The notes below the pieces were generated by a model that was not told the DNA's origin, made no database searches, and was given only the letters and a program-made list of their open reading frames with translations. Both the position numbers and the translations under genes were made by a program. From assembly GCF_027594825.1 (NCBI RefSeq), contig NZ_CP088930.1, forward strand, positions 1,364,001 to 1,428,000: a stretch of 64,000 nt of DNA, in the 5' to 3' direction. This document shows, piece by piece, positions 57,478-64,000 of this stretch (position 1 is the first letter of the stretch; every line of letters begins with the position of its first letter). This DNA is from Serratia liquefaciens (GTDB lineage: Bacteria; Pseudomonadota; Gammaproteobacteria; Enterobacterales; Enterobacteriaceae).

Positions 57478-58236
57478 TCAGGCCGCCAGCGTCGCTCCGC
57501 CGTCAATCACGATATCCTGCATGGTAATATGGCTGGCGCGATCGGAAGCCAGGAACAAAATGGCATCGGCGATTTCCTGCGGCTGGGCAATTTTACCCAG
57601 CGGGATGCCCAGCTTGAACTGTTCCGGGAAACCATTGATGGTGTTCTGTTCCCCCGTTTCGTCCTGCCACATGCCGCGCTGCATCGGAGTATTGGTCGAT
57701 CCGGGCGAGACCAGGTTGCAACGAACGCCATAAGGCGCCATTTCCAACCCCACGGTTTGGCACAGGCTACGCAACGCCGCTTTGGAAGCGCAATAGGCCG
57801 CCATACCGACACGTGGCACATGCGCCGCATTGGACGCCACGCTGACAATAGCGCCGCGTCGCTGACGCCTAAACACCGGCAGGGCATGGCGGAACATATT
57901 GAATGCGCCACCGGCATTCACCGCCAGGCAGGCCAGCCAGTCTGCGGTGCTGGTTTCGTCCGCAAGCCCCATGCGCAGAATACCGGCGCCGTTGACCAGC
58001 ACGTCCAACTCACCCTGCTCCGCCAGCAAACGCCCACACAGGGCGTCTACCGCATCACTGTCGGCAATATCCAGCACTTCGGTGCGAAACGCGTATTCCG
58101 GCTCGCCAAAGTGCTTATCGAAGCCAATGACCTCAGCACCGGCCCGCACAAATGCCAACGCGGTCTCCAGGCCAATCCCGGCGCCCGCGCCGGTGACCCA
58201 GACCCGTTTGCCGGCAAAATCGCCCTGTTGACTCAT
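57478..58236 (-). CDS. entA: 2,3-dihydro-2,3-dihydroxybenzoate dehydrogenase EntA
   Basis: EntA oxidises 2,3-dihydro-2,3-DHB to 2,3-dihydroxybenzoate with NAD, the third step of enterobactin synthesis. It is a short-chain dehydrogenase: TGAGAGIG at 15-22, VNGAG near 81-85, Ser135, Tyr148 and Lys152 as the catalytic set (GMAAYCASKAALR). The start at ATG 58236 overlaps the entB stop by one base and gives 252 residues. It is last in the operon; entH (ybdB), which follows entA in E. coli, is absent. Confidence 0.96.
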   Translation of the reverse strand: MSQQGDFAGKRVWVTGAGAGIGLETALAFVRAGAEVIGFDKHFGEPEYAFRTEVLDIADSDAVDALCGRLLAEQGELDVLVNGAGILRMGLADETSTADWLACLAVNAGGAFNMFRHALPVFRRQRRGAIVSVASNAAHVPRVGMAAYCASKAALRSLCQTVGLEMAPYGVRCNLVSPGSTNTPMQRGMWQDETGEQNTINGFPEQFKLGIPLGKIAQPQEIADAILFLASDRASHITMQDIVIDGGATLAA

Positions 58237-59090
58237 CAGGCTTTCCCCTCTGACAACAGCGCCCACCAACCATCAATGGTCGGGTTCTTGGCCAGGGCGA
58301 TAAAATCGATATCGCCGCGGATCTTACGCCAGCGCGCCGCCAGCTCCATGATGCGGACCGAATCCAGACCGTAGTCGATCAGGTTCTCATCGTCACCCAT
58401 GTCTTCACTGTCTTCGTCGAGGAAAGGCATGATTTGCTGGCGCAACGCCGCTTTGCTGGTGATCCCAGGCAACAGTTCGGCGGTGGTGACCACGCGGCCA
58501 CAGCGGCCGGCGGTGTAACGCAGCGCCATCAGGTGCTCTTCACGGGAGAAGTCGGCCAGGCCATCAGCAACCATAAACGGCTGAATATTGCGCATAAAGG
58601 CATCGATCGCCGTGGTCATGCAGCCGATATGGGCGTAGACGCCACAGATGATCAGCTGATCGCGACCGGACTCCTGCAGAATTTCCTGCAGCGGTGAACG
58701 GTGGAAGGCGCTGTAACGCCATTTCACCAGCACAGTGTCGTCCTCTTCCGGCGCCAGCGCGGCGACCACCGCCTGCTGCTCCGGGTGCTTGTTTAATCCA
58801 GGCCCCCACATATCATTGAGCAACGCGCGATCTTCATCGCTCTGCTGGTTAGGTTGCGCGGTATAGAACACCGGGATCCCCTGGGATTTGCAGTAGCGAC
58901 GCAGGTTGGCGATGTTTTCCACTACCTGTTTGATCAACGGGCTGTCTTCACCCCAGAAATTCAGAAAATACTGCTGCATATCGTGGATCAGCAGTGCAGC
59001 GCGCTGCGGTTCCACCGTCCAGCTTACTTTGTTGGTCGGCAGTTCAGCCTGAGTCGGCAACGCGTAATCATTAAGTTTTGGAATGGCCAT
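58236..59090 (-). CDS. entB: Isochorismatase/aryl carrier protein EntB
   Basis: EntB hydrolyses isochorismate to 2,3-dihydro-2,3-DHB and, through its C-terminal carrier domain, holds activated DHB for the synthetase EntF. The isochorismatase part (1-210) shows LLIHDMQQYFLNFW and the active-site Lys/Cys-region LVKWRYSAFHRSPL and ICGVYAHIGCM. The carrier part has the phosphopantetheine Ser244 in DYGLDSVRIMEL. Length is 284 residues (E. coli 285). It lies 3 bp after entE and overlaps entA. Confidence 0.97.
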   Translation of the reverse strand: MAIPKLNDYALPTQAELPTNKVSWTVEPQRAALLIHDMQQYFLNFWGEDSPLIKQVVENIANLRRYCKSQGIPVFYTAQPNQQSDEDRALLNDMWGPGLNKHPEQQAVVAALAPEEDDTVLVKWRYSAFHRSPLQEILQESGRDQLIICGVYAHIGCMTTAIDAFMRNIQPFMVADGLADFSREEHLMALRYTAGRCGRVVTTAELLPGITSKAALRQQIMPFLDEDSEDMGDDENLIDYGLDSVRIMELAARWRKIRGDIDFIALAKNPTIDGWWALLSEGKA

Positions 59091-59093
59091 GAC

Positions 59094-60722
59094 TTATTCT
59101 CCCTGGACCTGAGTCAGTTGTTGCGCCTCCAGGCGTTGGCGCAACAGTTTTTTATCCACTTTGCCAACCGGGGTGAGCGGCAGCGTTTCAACCTGTATAA
59201 AGCGGTCGGGTAATTTGAATTCGGCCACGCCCTCGGCGCGTAAATGGCGACGCAGCACCACCGGCTTCAATGGGCTGGTGCCGATAATGTAGGCACAGCT
59301 TTTCTCGCCCATCAGCTCGTCCGGCATCGAAACCAACGCCGCATTGATCACTTCCGGGTGACGCAGCAGCAGGTTTTCGATCTCCTCGGCGGCGATCTTC
59401 TCCCCACCGCGGTTGATTTGGTCTTTCTGCCGCCCTTCGACCTTCACATAGCCGTCTTCAGTCAGGCTAATCAAGTCACCGGAGCAGTAGAAACCGTCTT
59501 TATCAAAGGCGGCAGCGTTATGCTCCGGGCTTTGGTAATAACCGCGGAAGGTATAGGGGCCACGGGTCATCAGACGACCGGTCTCTCCGACCGGCAGCGG
59601 ATTGCCCTCGTCATCGGCGACCCATAGCTCATCATCCGGTGACATCGGACACCCTTGGGTAGTCAAAATATGCTGGTCGTCATCGTCCAGCCGGGTGTAG
59701 TTCACCAGGCCTTCCGCCATGCCGAACACTTGCTGCAGCTGACAGCCGATTTCGGCCGGAATGCGCGCGGCCAAAGTTTCCCCCAGCTTGGCGCCGCCCA
59801 CCTGCAACAGCTTCAGGCTGGCCAACTGCTGGCAACCGCCCCATTCTTCAATGGCCTGCAGCCACAGCGTCACCGCCGGCGGCACCAGCGCCGTCACGTT
59901 AATCTGATGCTGGTCGATCAAACGGAAGCATTGCCCGGCATCCGGATCGCTGGCGAACACCACCAGCCCGGCGCCATAAAAGACCCCCAACACGCCCGGT
60001 GAGCTCATCGGATAGTTGTGCGCTACCGGCAATGCACACAGGTAGCGGGTTTCGTCATCGAAATGGCAAATCTCTACGCTGCGGCGAATGCTGTAGTAGT
60101 AGTCGTTATGGGTACGCGGGATCAGCTTCGGCGTGCCGGTGCTGCCCCCGGAAAGCTGGAAGAAAGCCACCTGATCGGCCGGAGTGGGTGCGGCAACAAA
60201 ATCGCCGCAATCTTCTTCCAGCCAGCTCGCCAGCGACTGCTCGCCAGCGTCCTCACTGCGCAAGCCAACCAGGCGCAGAGAAGGATGCTCGGCGCGGAAC
60301 GCCGTCAGGAATTCGTCGTTGTCAAACAGGCCATGCTGGCGGTCTGCAATCAGCAATGCCGGTTTGATCTGCGCCGCGTAGGCGTTCAGCTCATTGCGTT
60401 GGTGGCTGAACAGCGCATTTACCGGCACCACGCCAATTTTCAACAGCGCAAAGAAAGTCACATAGAACTCAACCACGTTGCCCAACTGCACCAGCGCGGT
60501 ATCGCCGCTGTGAATGCCCCGACGCAGCAAGGCCGCGGCCAGCCGATCGGAGAGTTGATTAAGCTGGCGGTAGCTCAGGCTGCGTTGCGGGTCGATCAGC
60601 GCTATGGCGTCATTTTTAGCCTGGCGGGTGATGATGTCGGTCAATGGCCGATCGGTCCAATATCCGCGTTCGCGATAGCGACGGGCTAATGCCTCAGGCC
60701 AGGGAGTAAAAGCAATGCTCAT
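59094..60722 (-). CDS. entE: 2,3-dihydroxybenzoate-AMP ligase EntE
   Basis: EntE adenylates 2,3-dihydroxybenzoate and loads it on the EntB carrier. It is an ANL-family ligase: the P-loop-like [21 protein letters not shown], the A5 motif [14 protein letters not shown], the YCSGDLISL hinge region and the late catalytic Lys in [13 protein letters not shown]. Length is 542 residues (E. coli 536). It starts 8 bp after entC ends and ends 3 bp before entB. Confidence 0.97.
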   Translation of the reverse strand: MSIAFTPWPEALARRYRERGYWTDRPLTDIITRQAKNDAIALIDPQRSLSYRQLNQLSDRLAAALLRRGIHSGDTALVQLGNVVEFYVTFFALLKIGVVPVNALFSHQRNELNAYAAQIKPALLIADRQHGLFDNDEFLTAFRAEHPSLRLVGLRSEDAGEQSLASWLEEDCGDFVAAPTPADQVAFFQLSGGSTGTPKLIPRTHNDYYYSIRRSVEICHFDDETRYLCALPVAHNYPMSSPGVLGVFYGAGLVVFASDPDAGQCFRLIDQHQINVTALVPPAVTLWLQAIEEWGGCQQLASLKLLQVGGAKLGETLAARIPAEIGCQLQQVFGMAEGLVNYTRLDDDDQHILTTQGCPMSPDDELWVADDEGNPLPVGETGRLMTRGPYTFRGYYQSPEHNAAAFDKDGFYCSGDLISLTEDGYVKVEGRQKDQINRGGEKIAAEEIENLLLRHPEVINAALVSMPDELMGEKSCAYIIGTSPLKPVVLRRHLRAEGVAEFKLPDRFIQVETLPLTPVGKVDKKLLRQRLEAQQLTQVQGE

Positions 60723-60730
60723 GAAAATAT

Positions 60731-61939
60731 CTATCCTTGGTTCAGGCCAAACGCCCGCGAAATGGTACTGAGTTTGGTGCCGGTTTCATGCCATTCTGAT
60801 TCCGGCGAAGAATCTTGCACAATGCCGGCCCCGGCAAAGAGACGCACCTGGTTGCCCTGCACCGTGCCACAGCGGATGGTCACCACCCACTCCCCGTTGC
60901 CTTCGGCATCACACCAGCCGACGATGCCGCCAAACAGGCCGCGATCGAAAGGCTCCAACTGCTTGATCACCTGGTGCGCCAGGGCGGTTGGCGTACCGCA
61001 CAGCGCCGGTGTCGGGTGCAGCAGGCAGGCCAGCGACAACGCATTCTCCGCGCGGCTGGCGGCCTCGCCGTCGATTGGCGTAGACAAGTGCCACAGCGTG
61101 GTGGTGCTCAATAATTCGGGAGAGGTGGGGATATTCAGATAACTGCAGCGATCGGCCAGCACCTGCCGCATGCCTTCGGTAACAAACTGGTGCTCATAGA
61201 GATCTTTTTCGGAAACCAACAGCTGTTGGCTGACTTCACGATCCCGCTGCGGGTCGGCGTCACGGCGAGCGGAGCCTGCCAGCGGGTTGGAATAAAATTG
61301 TGCGCCGGATTTACGCAGCAGCAGCTCAGGGCTGGCGCCCAGCAATGCCCCCTGCTCCAACGGCACATGGAAATGGAAACCGTGTGGGTTCTGGGCGATG
61401 ATACGCGCCATCAACGCGTGGCTGTCTACCGGTTCACGCGTTTCAATCTCCAGCAGGCGTGACAGCACCACTTTATCCAGTTGGTCGCCACGGGTTGCTT
61501 CCACCGCATCTGCCACCATCTGCATGAAAGGCTGTTGTGCAGGCACTTCCTTTTGGCTGATAATTTCCGGCAGGGCTTCCTGCGGTGAGGTTACGCCGGC
61601 CAAAAAGGCATCGCGCTCAAACCACTGGGTGTGCTGAGGAATAAAGAGTGCAGAGGGCTGATGAGTATCAAACGGGATCGCGCCACACAGAACCGGGTTT
61701 TTCACCCCCGCCAGTTTGGCTTCGGCAAAAGCATGCTGTACCGCCTGCTGGAACTCGCCGTTAAGTTGGTCCCCGTTCTGGGCCGGCAGCGTGATTTTGG
61801 CGAAGCAGCCCTGGGTGCTCAGGCTACGGAAAGGAGAGGTAAAGAAAAAGCCGGAGGTCGGCGACACGCCTGCTACGGACGATTCGCTATCCTTGCTGTG
61901 CGGCTTCTTCTGCCCGGTACCCTTTACTGTCACGCTCAT
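60731..61939 (-). CDS. entC: Isochorismate synthase EntC
   Basis: EntC isomerises chorismate to isochorismate, the committing step of DHB and enterobactin synthesis. The chorismate-binding fold shows [30 protein letters not shown] and [11 protein letters not shown], and the C-terminal [20 protein letters not shown] with the Mg-binding acids after it. ATG 61939, with GGGAGAA upstream, gives 402 residues; the N-terminal 30 residues are polar and variable. It is first in entCEBA, divergent from fepB across Fur-box-like sequence. Confidence 0.96.
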   Translation of the reverse strand: MSVTVKGTGQKKPHSKDSESSVAGVSPTSGFFFTSPFRSLSTQGCFAKITLPAQNGDQLNGEFQQAVQHAFAEAKLAGVKNPVLCGAIPFDTHQPSALFIPQHTQWFERDAFLAGVTSPQEALPEIISQKEVPAQQPFMQMVADAVEATRGDQLDKVVLSRLLEIETREPVDSHALMARIIAQNPHGFHFHVPLEQGALLGASPELLLRKSGAQFYSNPLAGSARRDADPQRDREVSQQLLVSEKDLYEHQFVTEGMRQVLADRCSYLNIPTSPELLSTTTLWHLSTPIDGEAASRAENALSLACLLHPTPALCGTPTALAHQVIKQLEPFDRGLFGGIVGWCDAEGNGEWVVTIRCGTVQGNQVRLFAGAGIVQDSSPESEWHETGTKLSTISRAFGLNQG

Positions 61940-61974
61940 CGGTTCTCCCTTTCGTATCATGAACAATAACCTGT

Positions 61975-61993
61975 ATAATAATGATTATCATTT
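61975..61993. promoter_or_regulatory. Fur box in the entC-fepB divergent promoter
   Basis: AATGATTATCATT (61980-61992) is a perfect palindrome around a central T and lies within a longer match to GATAATGATAATCATTATC, 36-54 bp before entC. It predicts iron repression of both directions. Confidence 0.85.
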
Positions 61994-62097
61994 GTATTGA
62001 ATCGCGTTAAATTACCCTCGTGAATATTCTATGTCAATAAATGTAAACAGTTCTTCTATTCATTATCGTGCTATAAAACCAGCAGTTTTAATTATAT

Positions 62098-62118
62098 AAA
62101 TGATAAGTATTACTATTT
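62098..62118 (+). promoter_or_regulatory. Second, weaker Fur-box-like site before fepB
   Basis: AAATGATAAGTATTACTATT keeps one good half (ATGATAA) and a degenerate second half, 20 bp before the fepB ATG. Confidence 0.5.
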
Positions 62119-62137
62119 AACTTCTAAGGAATGCTTT

Positions 62138-63097
62138 ATGAAGAAGAACCTGTTCTTCGGCTTCGCGCTGTTTGGCCTGCTGGCCATGGGTGCAGCCCAG
62201 GCAGCAGATGCCGGTTGGCCGCGCAAAATCGAAACTTCACACGGCGTGATCACCTTGCAGCAGCCCCCTGCCCGCATCGTTTCCACCAGCGTTACCGTCA
62301 CCGGCACCCTGCTGGCGATTGATGCGCCAGTGATCGCCAGCGGTGCCACCACGCCCGGCAGCCGTCTGGCGGACTCACAAGGTTTCTTCCACCAATGGAG
62401 CGCTATCGCGGCACAGCGCGGCGTAAAGCGCCTGTACATTGGTGAACCCAACGCAGAAGCCATTGCCGGTGAAGCGCCCGACCTGATCATCATCTCCGCT
62501 ACCGGCGCCGACTCCGCCGTGCGCCTGTACGATCAGCTGTCCGCCATTGCCCCGGTGCTGGTGGTCAATTACGACGACAAAAGCTGGCAGGCGCTGGCGA
62601 TCGAGCTGGGCCAGGCCACCGGACACGAAGCCAGGGCGCAAAAAATCGTTGATGATTTCGATAGCCGCGAAAAGTCGCTTAAGCAGCGCATGACGCTGCC
62701 GGAACAACCGACCTCCGCCCTGGTCTTCAGCGCCGACGGCAAATCAGCCAACCTGTGGACCGCCGAATCTTCCCAGGGGCAAATGCTCAAGCAGTTGGGC
62801 TTCACCCTGGCGGTTCCGTCAGACAAGCTGAACAACAGCCGCAGCATGGGAATGCGCAAAGATATCATTCAGCTCGCCGGGGAAAACCTGGCAGAAGGTC
62901 TGAACGGCCAGACGCTGATGCTGTTTGCCAACAACGACAGCGACGCACAGCGACTGATGGCCAATCCTTTCCTCGCGCACCTGCCGGCGGTACAACACAA
63001 GCGGGTTTATGCGCTGGGCAATGACACCTTCCGACTGGACTATTACAGCGCCAGCAACCTGCTGACGCTGTTGGAAAAACAGTTTATTTCTCAGTAG
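62138..63097 (+). CDS. fepB: Ferric enterobactin ABC transporter substrate-binding protein FepB
   Basis: FepB carries ferric enterobactin across the periplasm to the permease FepDG. A Sec signal peptide ends at AQA (about residue 22), with no lipobox. The class III binding-protein pattern is clear: [50 protein letters not shown] and [14 protein letters not shown] [13 protein letters not shown] at the end. Length is 319 residues (E. coli 318). It converges with entS, and the two 3' ends overlap by 14 bp. Confidence 0.96.
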   Translation: MKKNLFFGFALFGLLAMGAAQAADAGWPRKIETSHGVITLQQPPARIVSTSVTVTGTLLAIDAPVIASGATTPGSRLADSQGFFHQWSAIAAQRGVKRLYIGEPNAEAIAGEAPDLIIISATGADSAVRLYDQLSAIAPVLVVNYDDKSWQALAIELGQATGHEARAQKIVDDFDSREKSLKQRMTLPEQPTSALVFSADGKSANLWTAESSQGQMLKQLGFTLAVPSDKLNNSRSMGMRKDIIQLAGENLAEGLNGQTLMLFANNDSDAQRLMANPFLAHLPAVQHKRVYALGNDTFRLDYYSASNLLTLLEKQFISQ

Positions 63098-64000
63098 TTC
63101 CCGCGGCGGGCTGGAGATCGCTTTCCTGCCCGCCAAGGCTCACCTGACGCAGCCCTTTCATCGCGAACGCCAGCACCACACCCAGTATCGCCACGCCAAA
63201 ACCGAAGCTGGTAGAAGTCATGGCCGGCAGCATAAACGCCCCCATCGCCCCCAGCAGCAGGGCACCCAATGCGTCCCCCACCACGTTTTGCGCCGTCCAC
63301 AGGCCATTAATGCGCCCCAGGAAAGCATCCGGCGTCAGGTTCTGAATCAGCCCGTACTGCAGCAAGGAGTTCAATGCGCTCAGGTAGCCAAACACCACCA
63401 GGAAGAACAGTGCCAGTCCGTACCAGGGCATCAGACCGAACAGGCCGATAGCGACAAACGCGCCGATCGCCGTCATCAGCATCATCCAACCCGGTCGCGC
63501 CACGTGCGCCACACGGCCACTGGTGAAGGCGCCAATTGCCGCGCCCAGCGGCACGGCGGAATACATAAAGCCCAGCTGCGCCGCACTGACCTGCCACATG
63601 CCGGACATCGCCGGGTACAGCACTCGCACCGCGCTGGCCATGGTCAGCAACGCGCCGATCAGCGCCACCATGCCAATCACCCGGTTACGAAACAGGAAGC
63701 CAAAACCCCCGGCCAGTGCGCGCAACGGATGCTCGCGTGGCTGAGGTGGCGGCAACAGCTGCGGCAGCTGCAGCAAAGGGATCAACGTCAGCAAGGTGCC
63801 GAACGCCGCCAAAGCGTAGTTCCACGTTACGCCGGCGTTGGCAATCACCAACCCGCCGATCGCCGGGGAAAGAATGGAGCCAAAACGTACCGTCAGCATG
63901 CTGATGGCACCGGCCTGAACGATATTTTCACGCCCGACCAGCGCAGGCGTCGCCGCCAGTAACGCCGTCACGCCCACCGCCCCGAAGAACCCGTCCCAAA
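63084..64000 (-). CDS. entS: Enterobactin exporter EntS (5' end outside the window)
   Basis: EntS is an MFS pump that exports enterobactin from the cytosol to the periplasm. The visible 305 residues start inside the protein with [25 protein letters not shown] and continue through [29 protein letters not shown] and [21 protein letters not shown], all close to E. coli EntS. The N-terminal quarter or so lies beyond position 64000; GTG 63977 is internal, not the start. The order entCEBA, fepB, entS equals E. coli, so fepDGC may follow outside. Confidence 0.93.
   Translation of the reverse strand, partial: WDGFFGAVGVTALLAATPALVGRENIVQAGAISMLTVRFGSILSPAIGGLVIANAGVTWNYALAAFGTLLTLIPLLQLPQLLPPPQPREHPLRALAGGFGFLFRNRVIGMVALIGALLTMASAVRVLYPAMSGMWQVSAAQLGFMYSAVPLGAAIGAFTSGRVAHVARPGWMMLMTAIGAFVAIGLFGLMPWYGLALFFLVVFGYLSALNSLLQYGLIQNLTPDAFLGRINGLWTAQNVVGDALGALLLGAMGAFMLPAMTSTSFGFGVAILGVVLAFAMKGLRQVSLGGQESDLQPAAGTTEK

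Overview
The window is chromosomal DNA of a gamma-proteobacterium of the order Enterobacterales, most likely Serratia (inferred from gene order and protein similarity as I remember it; species not resolved). Most blocks keep the Escherichia coli K-12 order of the fabB-fadL-yfdC, alaC-ypdAB, glk-yfeO and mntH-nupC-gltX regions. Differences are separate ccmH and ccmI genes, an enterobactin locus beside tRNA-Lys, and a rebuilt interval between the tRNA-Arg(CCU) gene and ypdK.

Region 1 (0-16 kb): a small lipoprotein; fabB; mnmC; yfcL-epmC-yfcA-mepA-aroC-prmB on the minus strand; smrB, sixA; then fatty-acid genes fadIJ, yfcZ and fadL. FadR-like sites precede fabB, fadI and fadL, so synthesis, uptake and beta-oxidation probably share one acyl-CoA-responsive regulator. 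Region 2 (16-25 kb): the complete cytochrome c maturation operon ccmABCDEFGHI, read leftward into mlaA, and the FNT-family gene yfdC.

Region 3 (25.3-33.7 kb): a variable stretch after tRNA-Arg(CCU) with a yaiL paralogue, an orphan DsdC-like LysR regulator, an EamA exporter, two unknown small proteins, a porin, mltB, a DUF805-like membrane protein, a solitary HicB-like protein, a 31-codon membrane ORF and the 24-residue protein YpdK behind a possibly CRP-controlled structured leader. Two copies of a 128-bp repeat lie here in opposite orientation. Each sits between convergent genes, and each is flanked by a direct duplication of the whole terminator hairpin (19 and 21 bp). This is the most unusual feature of the window.

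Region 4 (34-46 kb): cybB, alaC, an acetyltransferase, ybiU, the pyruvate-responsive two-component system ypdAB next to its probable target transporter yhjX (with a YpdB-type direct repeat upstream), glk, yfeO and the amino-acid racemase ygeA. Region 5 (45.8-57.3 kb): a PACE efflux gene with divergent LysR regulator, an indolepyruvate/pyruvate decarboxylase, an aldo-keto reductase, ypeC, mntH, nupC, two tRNA-Ala(GGC), a second FNT channel, gltX, three tRNA-Val(UAC) and tRNA-Lys(UUU). Region 6 (57.4-64 kb): entCEBA, divergent fepB and the start-truncated entS, with Fur-box-like sequence in the divergent promoter; these make, export and recapture a catecholate siderophore.
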